This document shows, piece after piece, positions 43,315-55,713 of a stretch of 64,000 bases of DNA. Source of the DNA: Apricaphanius iberus (taxonomy: Eukaryota > Chordata > Actinopteri > Cyprinodontiformes > Aphaniidae). Every line of letters begins with the position of its first letter. Within the stretch, counting starts at the first letter, position 1. The notes under the pieces are model-generated. The model was not told the origin of the DNA, searched no databases, and was given only the letters and a program-made list of their open reading frames with translations. The translations under genes and the position numbers were made by a program. The stretch covers positions 112,501-176,500 of the forward strand of contig JAPXFQ010002820.1 of NCBI GenBank assembly GCA_028564705.1, given 5' to 3'.

Positions 43315-45012
43315 AATCCATGTATCATTCGTCCTTTCCATTTTCAAAAATCAACAACAAAACTTTTTTGTGCTGGTTTGTGAGTGACCCGGAAATTCTT
43401 ATTTTTTTGCTAGGTACTGTCGGAGCCCGGCAAGGGTCCGGTGCAAAAAAATTTTTTTTGAGGAGTAAGAATCCGTATCGTCGGTTTATTAAACCGTGTG
43501 CACGGATTCGTAATGATTTCCATCGGTTTATCAAAGTGTGTGACCATCTTGGGGGCTCATGTCCGCTTGATAATATTCTCTGGTTGTTTTTAAAGAGCAA
43601 AGTGCCGCTTTGGCAGAGTGGTTAACATACAGGACTGTGACCAGGCTTATAGTAGTTTGAATCTTGGTTTAGCCATCATTGTGCACTTTATCACACATCT
43701 ATTTTCTGGGGTGCCTGCAGGAAAGTAGGCTATGAACATAAGCGTTGTTTAAACCGGGGACATTTCCACGGCAATATTTATCAATTATAGTTTTCTCCCC
43801 ACCACGTAAAAACCAGATGTGGAATTTTTTTATCATTGCAGGTCTAACATCCACTTATGCTCCTATTTCTATTTTGCATATAATCAGTTTCCCAACCAAT
43901 ATTCCACTATCTTTAACAGTTTATTTATGTGCGAATGTTCTAGCATTCTTTGCTGAGATTCATTTTATGTCCAGTAAAGACTCTCATTCATAGTGGGCGC
44001 TGTATCAACTAGTGGTTGACTTATATCTGTTTAATGCCAGGTGTTTATGCTGCGCCAACTGGTCTATACATCTATGCAGATAGCGCAAGACTATGCCTGT
44101 ATTCCAGTGGGCAAGGTGGGCATACACTTTATGATTTATGACCCATTTCTATGCCATTTTTCAGCCATGCAACACATTTTGCGACTTGTTTGTCTTCAGA
44201 TATTGCATTTGTTGTGCATGGACCCTGCCAGGCTATAGGTGGCTAATAACTATTATTTAAAAATACGACACCTACGTTTATAGCTTACTTTCCCTAAGGA
44301 ACCCAAAACATTATACATAAGTTTCCTCTGCAACCAATAAAGTATTTCTGATCATAGCGTGCTCCGAAGACAGGATTCCATCCGACGATACCCGAGTGCC
44401 AAACGTGGGTGTTAACCACTCTGCCAAAGGAGCAACATATACTTTCTCGCCAGGGCCTATTATCAATTGGACAGGATTCCCAACACTGTCACATATGACT
44501 TATGAATCCGTGCCCACGGTTTAATAAACGGAGGGAACATTAAATGAATCCCTGCGCACGTGATAATCCTAGGGTACGCGACCCCTGCCGGGCTCCGTAC
44601 ACCGTAGTTTTGGCCGATTTCAGCAGATAAATTCTAATAAAAAATAGAATGGGTTTGGCCTTTGTTTCCATATTTTTTTTTCTTTTTTTTAAGATTTATT
44701 AACAATTATAGCGGAAATTATAGCGTAATACAATAACAGAAAAACTGCCAGAAGCCCAACTTTTTGCTCGCACAAAAATGTCAGGTTTCACGCACAACCC
44801 GGCAATTAAATATTAAAACCCGATTCTGTTATGTGGACCCTTTTTCAGTTTTGTATCTTGTAACCAAAACAACATTTTAAAATATGAAAAACAAGACAAT
44901 TTTCATTTTTCATTTCTTGTTCTAAATCAAATAACATAAAAACCAATCAGATTTTCATTTTCTGATTTTTGTTTATGAATTGAAATTTGAAAGAACGAAT
45001 GATACACGGATT
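43315..45012. mobile_element. Foldback DNA transposon with tRNA-like modules in both arms
   Basis: AATCCATGTATCATTCGT at 43315-43332 is inverted at 44995-45012 with one mismatch. CTTCTC (43309-43314 and 45013-45018) is duplicated, and removing one copy plus the element restores the interrupted LINE reading frame (QEK-VPVLWK). The arms share further inverted blocks: GTCGGAGCCCGGCAAGGGTC near 43428 versus CCCCTGCCGGGCTCC near 44584, and TTTGGCAGAGTGGTTAACA (43607-43625) versus TGTTAACCACTCTGCCAAA (44411-44429, one base aside). TGGCAGAGTGG resembles a tRNA A box, and AGTTTGAATCTTGG at 43655 resembles a B box. Six-base duplications are known for IS3EU and Dada superfamilies; the class is unresolved. 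No transposase is present. Confidence 0.7.
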
Positions 45013-45900
45013 CTTCTCCTGGGTCAGCCTATGGTTGAAGAGGTGCTGCAGAATCCCACAGAACTGCTCTGAACAGGTCTTCAAGACTCTGGGGTTGACA
45101 CCATCTGGACCTGCAGCCTTGTTCCTGTTCAATTTCTCCAACTGCCTCCTCACCTGACTTCTAGAGACAGACAGGTGGTAGAGTGAGGTAAAGGGGGTAA
45201 CAGCATCTCCTGACTTGGTAGAATATGAAGTTGTGGAAGAAGAAGAGTTCATGACTGAGGTGGAAGATAAAACATCTGAGGTGTGACCGGACAGGTGTGG
45301 GTCAGAGGAGAGTCGGATGTCTCTTTGGATGGAAACAGGAGAGGAGGATGCTGAGCTTGTTCCTGAACGGAACTTATTGAAGAAAGTGTTCAGTTCATTG
45401 GCTCTATCCACACTTCCATCTCTCCAGTCCTGCCTGTGCTTTAACCCTGTGATCTATTTCATTCCAGACCAGACATCTCGGATATTGTTCCTCTATAGTT
45501 TTTTCTCCAGCTTCTTCCTGTAAGCCTCCTTGCTGTCTCTGATCTTGTCTTTTAGTTGCTTCTGTATACTCCTTAATAACTCCTCATCTCCCTCCCTGAA
45601 AGCTTTTTTTTCTTGTTCAGAAGTTCCTTCAGCTCACTGGTGATCTAGGGTTTGTTATTAGCAAAGAATCTCACTGTTCTGGAAGGGATGATGTTGTCCA
45701 CACAGAAGTTTATGTAGTCAGTCCCACACTCAGTCATGGCATTGATGTCCTCTCCATGTGGCTGGAAAAGAGTCATCCAGTTTGTGGACTTAAAACAACC
45801 CTGTAGGGCTTCTTCAGCTTCACGTGACCATTTTTTAACAGTTCCCTTTGTTGGAGGTTGCCTCTGAACAAGTGGTCTAGATTATGATCTAAATGTAACA
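45013..45900 (-). mobile_element. Rex1-like LINE ORF2, region upstream of the RT core
   Basis: The minus strand encodes DRANELNTFFNKFRSG, SRSQVRRQLEKLNRNKAAGP and CSEQFCGILQHLFNHRL (45411-45005), the standard entry to the RT domain. Further upstream remnants reach about 45900. It is the 5' continuation of 42490-43314. Confidence 0.8.
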
Positions 45901-46649
45901 GCCTGCATCCAAGCGACTGCTTTTACCATTACTACCAAACAAAATTTAAACCCAGTGAAAAATACATGCAATATAATAAGTTATGGCCCCTACAATAGTA
46001 AATGTCTTCTGCATGCTTCAAACTACTCAAAGTTTACGGTTTTTGTCCCTGGTTATTTCAAAAACAAACTGGCGTCCTTGTTTACAACGTATTAAGCATC
46101 TTATGCGCACAAGACACTGTCTCGTGCGCACAAAACACAGTCTTTTGTTTTCTTCTTTCAACCCCCAAGCAGAGAACGATGTAATATATATATATAATTA
46201 AAATACTGTTCACTGTATGTCTCCTAATTTACATGTCCTTTGACATGTGATGTATTAATGAATTAAAATTAATCATTTAATTAAGTTATGAATTTACACT
46301 TGTTACTTTGCTGATATACTTTTGTTTGTTTTATTTTTTTATTTTATTGCTTTAAATAAATACAAATACAAAATATTTTTCTACTCTTTTCCAATCATGA
46401 GGGACACCTCTGATTGGTTTGATAAGCTTTGATACAATTTTCCATCAAAATGTGTTTCAGATTAATGGCAGGGAAGGATCCTATAGATTGTATTTGGGGT
46501 AATTTTTTACCTTCTAGAAGCTATTTTCATATATAACGTCTACTGTCCCCCTTAGTTTTGTCTTGTTAGTTGCATGCATTGAGCCACAATGTAGCAATTA
46601 CAAAGTAATACAATTTCTAAGATTATATATATATATATATATTATATAC

Positions 46650-46698
<49 letters not shown>

Positions 46699-46924
46699 TG
46701 TTTTATATAAATGTAAATTTGAAAGCAAATACTCTTATGTTTAGAAGTTTTACATGTTAAAGTTTTGCACTTTTTTATACACTAAGTTCTTTTATAAATT
46801 TAAATCATGTCAAGACAGAGCTAAATTTAAGATGGTTTAAATGCCTCTTCAGCCTCTAGCGAGAACTGTTAATGAACCATCATTTGGTTCAGACGTGATT
46901 AATTTAAGAACCAACTTTAAACAA
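45901..46924. other. Unassigned AT-rich stretch with TA microsatellite
   Basis: A TA dinucleotide run fills about 46622-46695, broken by TACGTACA. The short ORFs at 45983-46201 and 46563-46760 reflect low complexity or lack features. Confidence 0.4.
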
Positions 46925-48265
46925 CCCTGAACCCGAGGAAAACACACTTCTAGCTGGAGGCGGAACTAAAGAAAAAAACTGTTTCTGGTGTCAGATTCCG
47001 TGTGGAACCTGCAGCGGAAGTAAACAACAAAGCGCTAGCAGCGTTAGCTTCCGGCTTTCCACGTGTTGTATCGTCGGCTGGAAGACTGTTTCTGCTGTGT
47101 GAGCGGAATATTTCGGTAGTGCAGTAACGAGATCTTCGTTTCATCATCAGAGAGAACTGATCAGAACCTCCAGGTTTGTTAAACGTACAGTTATGGATAG
47201 ATTAACACTGGAACACAGAGAATAAGATCAGGAAACTAGTAGATACCACAGATGGAGCAACAAGTTTTCATAGCAGTTCAGTTATTTGCTTTGTTCATCA
47301 CTGATTTTTTTCCCCCTTTTATGTTTGAGAAAATGGAAACTTTATAAAAACATCCAGAACAAATTATGGATCAGTGGCCTTTAGTACTGAAACTATTAAT
47401 CTAAAACTTTCCCAGTAAAATATTTACAGTGTTTAGAGAGAACCGCAGCAGAAAGAGCTGATCAAAATGTCTTGATTTTTGTAAAACAACTTTAAAAAAC
47501 TGAAGCAAACAAATTTTTGTAATATTCTGTTGGTATGAAAAACGGTTATTTAAAAAAAATGTGCCTGTTAATTTAAAAACATGGAAATCATATGAACAGA
47601 GTCTGAGTTATTCAAATACACATTTTGACACAGAGATATAATAGCCTGGTATTTCACTGAGTATTTTAAATAAAAATTGATTGAACCTAATAAGCAATAA
47701 ATAGAGAAACATTTTAGTATGTCTAATGTAAGGCCGTTTTAGAAAAGAGACAGATTAATTTTATCCAACCTACTGTTCAGATGATGACCCTTAAAGATAA
47801 AAAAGATTTCAACAGATTGAAATAATGAACCGAATGGTTAAATGAAATGCATGAATGATTGAATCAAAATGACCTTTCTGGTACGGTGTGTTAAGATAAC
47901 ATGTTGTGATTTGGCGCTATATAAACAAACTGAGTTAAGTTTAAAAACTAGAATAGTCTTTAAAGTGGACATTTCAGACATCCTATCAGAGTCCCCCTGA
48001 TGAACATTGATCCTCTTAATCATATCAACCTCTAACATGTTGAGAAAAACTTTAAGTAAATCCACAGTGTCATAGATATTGCAGATATAAGTACAAACTG
48101 GAAAATTCCTCCCAGAAAAAGATCTGATGTTTAATTAGGGTAGCTGAAGTGGTTTGTTGGTGGATAGCTGATCCTGGTCCCAGGGGTGCGCAGGGACCCA
48201 GTTGCTAGTAGTGATGGTCTGTTTGAGGCTGAATGTTTGGTTTGTGTGTGTTGTAGTAGAAGTAT
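46925..48265 (+). repeat. Repeat family Y, copy 3
   Basis: Begins near GGAGGCGGAACTAAAG and matches 18775-20010 reversed up to GTTGTAGTAGAAG. The small ORF of copies 1 and 2 is disrupted here. The CTAAAACTAAA block is absent. Confidence 0.6.
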
Positions 48266-48269
48266 TGTT

Positions 48270-49870
48270 AGGTTTAGATACCTGTTCCTCTAAGGTCCAT
48301 AAGATCACATGTGGTGTGCCCCAGGTTCAGTTTTAGGCCCAGTGCTTTTTAACCTCTATATACTCCATCTTGGCAGTGTAATCAGCAGTCATGGAGTTAA
48401 CTTTCACAGTTATGCTGATGATACACAGTTGTACATCTCCATGTCTCCTGATGACACATGGCCAATGGATGCACTTTTTAACTGCATTTTAAAAATAAAA
48501 TGCTGGATGGCAGAAAACTTTCTCCAGCTGAACCAGGACAAAACGGAAGTTTTACTTATTGGTCCTGAGGGTCAGAGAGAGAAACTTTTACCAAAACTAC
48601 GATGACTTTAATCCTTCTTTACAAGTGAAGAGGCATGATTTTTGACTCTGAGCCGACTTTGATCCCACACATTAAAAATACCACTAAAATAAGTTTTTAT
48701 CACCTGAAGATCATCGGCAGAGTTCGCCCAATTCTCTCTGGGGCCGATACGGAAACGCTAATGCAGATTTGATCACCAGTAGAATTGATTACTGTAACGT
48801 CCTGATTTCTGGTCTTCCCAAAAAGACAACCTCAAGTTTACCGTTTTTAAAGAATTCAGCAGCTCGTGTCCTGATCAAGACCAGGAGGAAGGAGCACATT
48901 AAACCGGTTTTAGAATCACTGCATTGGCTCCCCGTATGTTTTAGGGTCGATTTTAAGGTTCTTTTAATGGTTTTTAAGTGTTTTAATGGTCTTGGCCCTT
49001 CTTATCTTTCTGAAATGCTTTTACCGTATGAACCCTCGCGGTCTCTGCGCTCCTCTAGCAGCCGTCTCCTTATCATCCCCAAAGTTAGGACACAGACTCA
49101 TGATGAGGCGTCCTTCAATTATTATGGCCCTCACCTCTGGAACAGGCTGCCAGAGGACCTCAGGGCCGCAGGGAACGTTCATTTTTCAAAGAGCAGGATC
49201 AAGACAAACGTTTTAGCCGAGCTTTTAACGGATTATTATTTATTAATATCTGTTTAATTGCTCTACATGTTTTATTTGATAGAATTTGTTGTTTAGTTTT
49301 TAACTGACTCTTATTTATCTTCTTTGTATTTTTATTTGATCATATCTTATCATTGTCTTATATTTTATAATTTGGGATGCTATCAGTTTTAACATTTTTA
49401 TAAGTATTTTCCTTCTTAATCAAATTTTCTATTGTGTATTTTAATATTTTAACTTTTAATCATCCTTCCTGTGTTTTCTCTGTGGGAACCCTTTGCATCG
49501 GGGGCGAGGGTCGGCTGTGGCTGCCTGGGTGCCCCCCAGGTATCGCCTGGGTGGAGGTGGGGGTACCGTCCCTCCTTCCTCTGGGCGCCCTGGGTCAGTG
49601 CCTTGGCTGCTGCTGCTGATCTGCTGCTGCCGATGCAGATGGCTCCCATGATGGCGTTTCCTGGTTCATCTGTGCTCAGCCCGTTGTTGCTTTTGTTTAA
49701 TGTTGCTTTTATGTGTGTGTGTGCATGCAAGATGGGTTGGGGTGGGACGGTGGGTTATAGTTATGATAATATTTTGGGCTGGGGAAGGGTGGGGTCACTT
49801 TAATCTGTAAAGCACTTTGACAAACTATGTAGTTGGAAAATCGCTTTATAAATAAAATTTGATTGATTGA
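48270..49870 (+). mobile_element. LINE, TGATT-tail family, copy 2 (RT core to tail)
   Basis: 48309-48605 encodes [20 protein letters not shown] and [16 protein letters not shown], with the catalytic YADD. 48769-49257 encodes the C-terminus (SRIDYCNVLISGLPKKT, LHWLPVCFRVDFKVLLMVFK, WNRLPEDLRAAGN). One or more frameshifts lie near 48605-48770. The 3' UTR ends with GCTTTATAAATAAAATTTGA and TTGATTGA repeats. It is 5'-truncated at the RT. Confidence 0.85.
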
Positions 49871-50479
49871 AGTTTAGATTAATCAGACATGAAGCACATA
49901 TCTAGCCACCGATCAGCGGTGCTATCTTGGACTTCTCTACCATCTCAGGGAGCTCACAGATGGCTGAGCTGGCGCAGTAGCCCCAGAACACAGCTGCAGC
50001 ACAACCAAAGTACAGAAAGTTAGAGTTAGATAACAAAAAGGGTGAAGGAAGGGGTGCTTTTCTATTTTTCATTTGTTTTATTGCTTGTGTTGCTTCTTTT
50101 AATTACGTTTAACTGATTTATTTTCTTTCGTGAAGCACTTTAGTCTCCTTTTGGATGAGTAGACCTCTACATATATTAACAAAATAAACACTTTTCCTGC
50201 GCTTGCTTTAGTGTCCTTGGTCAACCTGGACCTTATTTTTTAGCATTTTTTAAAATTGTATTTTTTTTACTCGCTCTAAGAATTTTGGAGCCGGTCTGAG
50301 ACGTTCAGCGGTATTTGTATTCACTTCCTCCATCAGTGGACATCTGTAGAATGGGAGTGCTCTGGGCAGGACAAATTCCGCTAGTAATAATGTTTAATCT
50401 GTTTAATCCCAAAACACAGTAATTTTACCATGTTTATATTCCCCTTGGATTTACTAACGCCTTGGACATGCTTTTTGAT
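49871..50479. other. Unassigned stretch
   Basis: No gene or defined repeat recognised. Confidence 0.3.
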
Positions 50480-50960
50480 TCTCGTCCGGGCCGATTCGGA
50501 AGTAATACACACTCATACCGCAGCAGGGCTGTTTCTTACTCAGCCTCTTGGTTGCTATGGTTACCCGTGAAACACCCCATGTTAGCTGGCTTAAATCGAT
50601 GCGGAATATCCACCAGGCTATTGGCAAAGATTGGCTTTGACAGTTTATGGCAGAAGGTGGGTATATAGGAGGCAGGGTATGATCCAGATGGATAGATAGA
50701 TGGATCTGCAATAGTCTCTCAGGGCTGTGCAAGTAACCGTAATTTTTGAAATTGCGAAATCAAAAAGTAATCGGGTGGTATGTTTTAATCATTATGCTGA
50801 CCAGTCCAGTTCAAGCCCCACCTTGTGGTAAAGTTAATTGGCCAATCAAGTCGCAGAAAAACTATTAGCTGTTAGCCGTAGCACACAGTTTTGAAGTGAA
50901 GGTTGGCTGGTTTGCTGGTTTACATTTTGTCGCCGTGGCGCCGGAATTTCCACGCCACGG
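50480..50960. repeat. Repeat family Z, second copy
   Basis: Shares blocks with 25371-25935 (TGGTTGCTATGGTTACCC, TCGGGTGGTATGTTTTAATC, GTATATAGGAGGCAGGGTAT) and has a short GATA/GATG run at the position of the microsatellite in the other copy. Confidence 0.5.
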
Positions 50961-51112
50961 TAACACCTATGTAAGGTAAACACAGATTTTTCTCAAAAAA
51001 ATGTATTTAAAAGGCAACATATCTGGAAAGTGAGAGCATAAAAAGTAATTTTGACTTTTATAAATAAAATAAATGATATACAATAACATATCGTTACCTT
51101 AAATACTTTAGA

Positions 51113-51204
51113 TCAGTGGTTCCCAAACCTTCCAGTCTCTGACCCAAAAAATCTAAATTTAAGAGGCCCGTGACCCCAAATCTTGATGAAAGATACAAGC
51201 ATTT
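51113..51204 (+). mobile_element. hAT-type MITE end
   Basis: CAGTGGTTCCCAAACC at 51116 is a common hAT MITE tip; text up to TTGATGAAAG fits the same family. The other end is not found. Confidence 0.45.
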
Positions 51205-51420
51205 TTTTTCTGAGGCACAGCTGGTAGCGCAGATCACCTCAAAGTTAGAAGGTCCTGGGTTCGATTCCTGTTGGGGACGCTGAGGGTGTGTTTGTTCCTC
51301 CATATCATCAGCACCCACACCCTGGGTGGATTGGCGAACGGGCCTTTCTGTGGGGAGATTGCATGTTCTCCCCATGCTTCCTTGAGTAGCTAATGTGAGC
51401 TACTTCCACAAAAACATGCA
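51205..51420 (+). mobile_element. tRNA-derived SINE
   Basis: GGCACAGCTGGTAGCGCAGA carries a tRNA-like A box and GGTCCTGGGTTCGATTCC a consensus B box about 35 bp later, both pol III promoter elements. A body with GGGGAGATTGCATGTTCTCC follows, typical of fish SINEs of the V-SINE/L2-partner kind. The 3' end is uncertain. Confidence 0.75.
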
Positions 51421-51952
51421 TCAGTTCTGGGCTGTATACTGCCTCCTCCTGGCTTACTGGGGCACCTGAAGGGTTGGGGAGGATCTGGTTGGAATAACGT
51501 GATCGTTCCACGCGCTATGTCCAGCTGGGGAAACCCTGCACCCTTCAGGTGAAATGAAGGGCCTGCCCACTCTTCAGGCAAGAAGGAGGCTTGAGCTTCA
51601 TTGCAGGGCCCTCCCACAGTTAGCAGAGGGAGAACAATGCCCAGAACTGGAACTAGGTAGGAGCATAATTCATGGGAAAAAAACGTGGGATAAAAAAATA
51701 TATATGTTAAAAAAAAAAGTAATACAATGGCAACATAACTAACATTAAAAGCCAATAAATTGAGAAATATATGTTACTTTTATCAATTCAAGGCCTCTTT
51801 TTTTAATCTTTTATTCAATTTATAGAATTCAGATGCTTGCTCATTGCCATTTCTGGTATTGACATTTTTCCGGTTGGAGTTGAACCTAACTGTTTCAGAA
51901 GCTCGGCTTCTGTTGCTGGATAATGCGATCGAGAATCGGACTACTCTGCACC
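51421..51952. other. Unassigned stretch
   Basis: Sequence around 51430-51660 may belong to the SINE or another repeat. The ORFs at 51390-51755 (-) and 51554-51742 (+) are unsupported. Confidence 0.3.
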
Positions 51953-51960
51953 CCCGACCC

Positions 51961-52734
51961 TAGGGCTGGGCGATAATTCGATAGCAATATATATTGACGA
52001 TAGATGTGTGGTGCGATAGAAAAAAAAGGGGTTCGAAAAAAAAGTTCCCCCTCATTTTCTCACTATACCTTATCAGGCAGCTTAATACAACAATCATTAC
52101 TTACTCCAAACGAATCATTAACAATGGCCCACGCAGCTCTGTCAGCCACCCTCTCTCCTTTCAAACCACAAAAAGGATGAAATTGTTTGAGGTGAAACAG
52201 AATTTAACCGTAGCTTCGGCGCACTCAGACATAACAACAAAGAAGCAGCAGAGGACGTTGTCCCGGATAAATGTTTCAGTGGCTCCGGTAAAGGTTACGT
52301 CCCGCTTTGAACCGATCGTCCACGCACTAAAACACTAAACGTAGCAATAATGAACGAAATATAAAACTACGGTCAGCTGTTTTAAGCAGGACTTCCCTCA
52401 ATCGCGTCGCGTTGCTAAGATCTGTGGCTTTTAAAATCTCCCCTCGGTTCTGCTCCCGGTCCTCAGAAGCTAAAAAACGCTTAAAAAAACACAACAGGGG
52501 TTGGATAGACCTGCTGGCTTCAGCTCTCAGTGACTGAGCTGCAGTGTTGGAGCCCATCAACACTGGTGAGTAGCTAGTTAGCTTTAGCTTTAGCCTACAG
52601 CTGAAGAGAATTTGACTAAACTTTATTGACAAACTACTTTTAAGGGTTTCATCCATTAATATTATAAAGTGTCATAAATGTTTAAAAGATTAAAAAGAAT
52701 AAAAATAAGCCTTTAATTTAAATTACTAACATGA

Positions 52735-52787
<53 letters not shown>

Positions 52788-53062
52788 GTTAATAATATTA
52801 CTTTTCTTTGTATTTACTGATGTTACTCAGGTCTCTTGGTTTGTTTCTGTCTTACAAACTTATGATAAAAAGAAGTGTTTGAAAATTTAATGAATTTAAT
52901 TCTTAGTTAAAATTAGTTCAATGAAGAATAACAAAATGACTGGGCACTTAAAATATAGTATTTACATTATGTGATTTTTTATTATTATCGATAATTATCG
53001 ATATCGATCAATATGACTGTTTTTTTTATCGATAAGCTTTTTTTCTATATCGCCCAGCCCTA
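51961..53062. mobile_element. hAT-like element with 8-bp target duplication
   Basis: CCCGACCC at 51953-51960 is repeated at 53063-53070. The ends are TAGGGCTGGGCGATA and TATCGCCCAGCCCTA. Inside are an exon-like GC-richer part (52130-52565) ending AACACTG and GTGAGT, a TA run (52741-52783), and an ORF at 51994-52338 without known transposase motifs. It is non-autonomous. Confidence 0.88.
52741..52783 (+). repeat. TA dinucleotide microsatellite
   Basis: Pure TA run inside the hAT-like element. Confidence 0.95.
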
Positions 53063-53129
53063 CCCGACCCACACGCACTCGTGCAAGTTATGAGATCCGA
53101 AAATGCAAACCAGCATTAACAGTAGTGTT

Positions 53130-54053
53130 ATAATTTAGTGTTATATATTTTTTAAACGATTATTCGGGCGATTATTTTATCGAATAGTCGACTATTCTAA
53201 TGACTAATTAGATGAGTTATCTGACTATTATTTTTCTGTTGCATGATTAAAAAAACATAAAATCATTGTTGTTGATGTAATGGCAGGTCACTCCAAGGTA
53301 GGCCTCTTTAGCAATGCTTGTCCATGCATCAGTGGTGGGTGTGATTTTTGAGGACCTCTTCTTTATATTCTTCTTTATGTCATCAAGAGTATCTTCATGT
53401 CTTTTCCAACTGGTTTGTTAACCACCACCTGATGGACATTTCACCAGTTTAATGGAGGCATCATCCTGGACAAGAGACAAAGGCCTCATGTCTTTGACAA
53501 TCACCTGTAAAATATAAAAAAATGTAACATAAATAACATAGAACCTTTCATAGAGACTTATGTTGCTTACAGTATATGCAACTTTAATTATTGGACAACT
53601 CTAACTGTACCGCAGTGAGCAGCTCGCCACTTTGGTGATGCGAACTGTCCGTAAGCCGACACTTGTGGCTAGATGGCGGTGTTCCGTTAGCTGTAAGTTG
53701 GCCATCCTTACCAATAATGCCAGCAGTATATGCTATTTCTAACTAACGTTAGCTCAACACTGTTTGGCCAATAGGTATTAGCAGAAATAAAACACAAACA
53801 CCGTTGGCTCACATCAACAAAGTGCGGAGAGCTCAAATACACGTTGTACAATACACTTAGATCACACAAACATGCAATTAATTCAGTAAACATTGGCGAG
53901 AGTAGCGCTACTTACTTCTGTTCTCCGGCTTCACAAGTAACAATGGGGTGCCTTCGCTTCAGATGCTCCCACATGGAAGTCTTGCTGGTGTGGTATACTA
54001 GCTCCATGTTGCTAAGACTGAATATAACTATACCATGACTTTTCTGGCTGTTT
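53130..54053 (-). mobile_element. hAT transposon remnant with BED-finger exon
   Basis: On the minus strand, 54014 to about 53926 reads MELVYHTSKTSMWEHLKRRH, the C-terminal half of a BED zinc finger with its HLKRRH motif, followed by a GTAAGT donor. About 53510-53280 encodes, after TTTTACAG, VIVKDMRPLSLVQDDASIKL and later TPTTDAWTSIAKEAYLG, a hAT transposase N-terminal core with an internal TAA. The left part (53155-53220) is rich in CGAATAGTCGACTATT, a hAT-like end. Decayed and truncated. Confidence 0.65.
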
Positions 54054-54057
54054 TTAA

Positions 54058-55253
54058 CCCTCTAGGCGCCGGGGTTTTTTCTATAAAATATTCCATTTTG
54101 ATATCACTAGTTCAAAATGTTGTAGCTTTAATATGGTTATAGATAAAGGTACACTGTAAATTAGAAAAATCTTCAGTATGATCCAAAGTTTGTGTAACGA
54201 GCAAAATCATACAACTAATTTGCATATTATGACATCATCAGGCGTTGGCACTATTGGATTGCATGACTTTTACAATTTTTTGCTTTTTTACATTGTTTAA
54301 AACTTTTTTTCATCAATAATTTTATTTTTTTTATTTAGATTTTTCTATATGTGTATTTTCTACATCTATATGTTTCATTTTTTTGGCTTTTTTTCCAAGA
54401 ACAGGTGGATATATCTGTTTATGTCCTTTCTTATGTGGCTCCGTTACTCTATTCACTATATGAAATCAACAGAACGAAAATATTGGCCACAGAATTTTAC
54501 AGATCCGTCCCAAAAATAACTAACAGTCTCATCAAATTGTCTGATCCACTGGTGATTCTACTCTTCCTCATCTGTCAAGCAAACCTCGCCATCATCATCA
54601 TCATCATCCTCACTTGCAGCGGGACAGAGAACTTTACTGCTATTTACTCGCTTATAAGCGGTCTTTTTTCTCTCCGGTTTTCGATCGCATCTACTATTAT
54701 TTCGACAGATTTTTACATCCCTCCCACCTCAGTCACAATTAGCGTTGTGATGACCACCTTGCTACCCGAACACATACCTTTGTCTCACCTGGAGAACGTG
54801 ATGCAGATCTGGAATGTTGCTGCTTTTGGAGCGTCATGGCGAAACGGGACTGGCTGTTGCTGCGGGACATTTTAGTTTCACTTTCTCCCGGGACAACTGA
54901 ACAGATCAGAGGTAAATATTTCTCTTCAGAATCTGATTAAGCCAATAATTTCCGGCGGGGAACTCCGACGTCTCGGCCTCATAAGTTTTATCTTTCTAAA
55001 AGTCTGTTTCTCTATACTGTGACCGCAGCAGCTGTACCTCGCGTCCCCCGCTCGCGGCGCTGACTTAAATGCCGATTTACTCCAAAAGTTTCCATGGTAA
55101 CACCCCCAAAAAGGTTTCCAAGATTAAAGGTACACATGTCAGCCATCTCCTGGTGTAAAGTAGTAATTAAATTAGTGGCCCTATCTCCAGCTGTGGCTCG
55201 TTAAAGTCAGTAATGGTGCTTGTCGCAATATTGCGACTTTGGCGCCTAGAGGG
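54058..55253. mobile_element. piggyBac-like element, copy 2 (defective)
   Basis: TTAA at 54054-54057 and a mutated CTAA at 55254-55257 flank ends CCCTCTAGGCGCC and GGCGCCTAGAGGG. It shares the AATTTGCATATTATGACRTCAT block with copy 1. The minus strand near 54600 encodes an acidic Asp/Glu run like a piggyBac transposase N-terminus, ending in TAG. No catalytic domain remains. Confidence 0.8.
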
Positions 55254-55257
55254 CTAA

Positions 55258-55713
55258 AATGTTCCTACACCTTTGAGGTAGAACGGCAGGTTGTTTTCTG
55301 AGGACATGTATTGCTTGGGAGTGCAGGCTGCTGAACCTGGGAAGTGGACGGAGTTTCGTTATCCCTGCTGCTTTGTTTTGGTAGCCCACATGCCTCTGGT
55401 GAGTGGGCGTGATGTGTCGACTACTGGATTTCACGTCAACTTTTTTTTAGAACCACATTCGTCAACGTCATTGATGCGTCTCTGCCGGCCTAGTTATGAG
55501 GCGTATCGCCTCTAAGACAAACATAAGCAGCCAATCAGTGCATATATGGACTTACGAAGAGGCAATGCGTTGTTGCTGTAAATGGTTTAACTCTGTCTGC
55601 TTCATGCCCGCCAGCCTCAGTTTACTGCCTGAATGCAGATGGAACCTAACTGCTATTAGGCTAACATATAGGGGCGCGTCTGGTAGTGGAACATACTTCA
55701 TTAAATAATTTGA
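55258..55713. other. Unassigned stretch
   Basis: Short ORFs on both strands (55246-55515, 55496-55708) lack features. It may contain the 5' side of the hAT remnant or the LINE 5' region. Confidence 0.3.

Noticed and set aside
43605..43680. Possible tRNA gene
   Set aside because: A- and B-box-like motifs are present but no acceptor stem pairs, and an inverted partial copy sits in the other arm of the same transposon.
54351..54875. Hydrophobic 174-codon open frame resembling a membrane protein
   Set aside because: It runs antisense to an acidic GAT/GAG-rich piggyBac N-terminal remnant; Ile/Leu runs come from reversed Asp codons.
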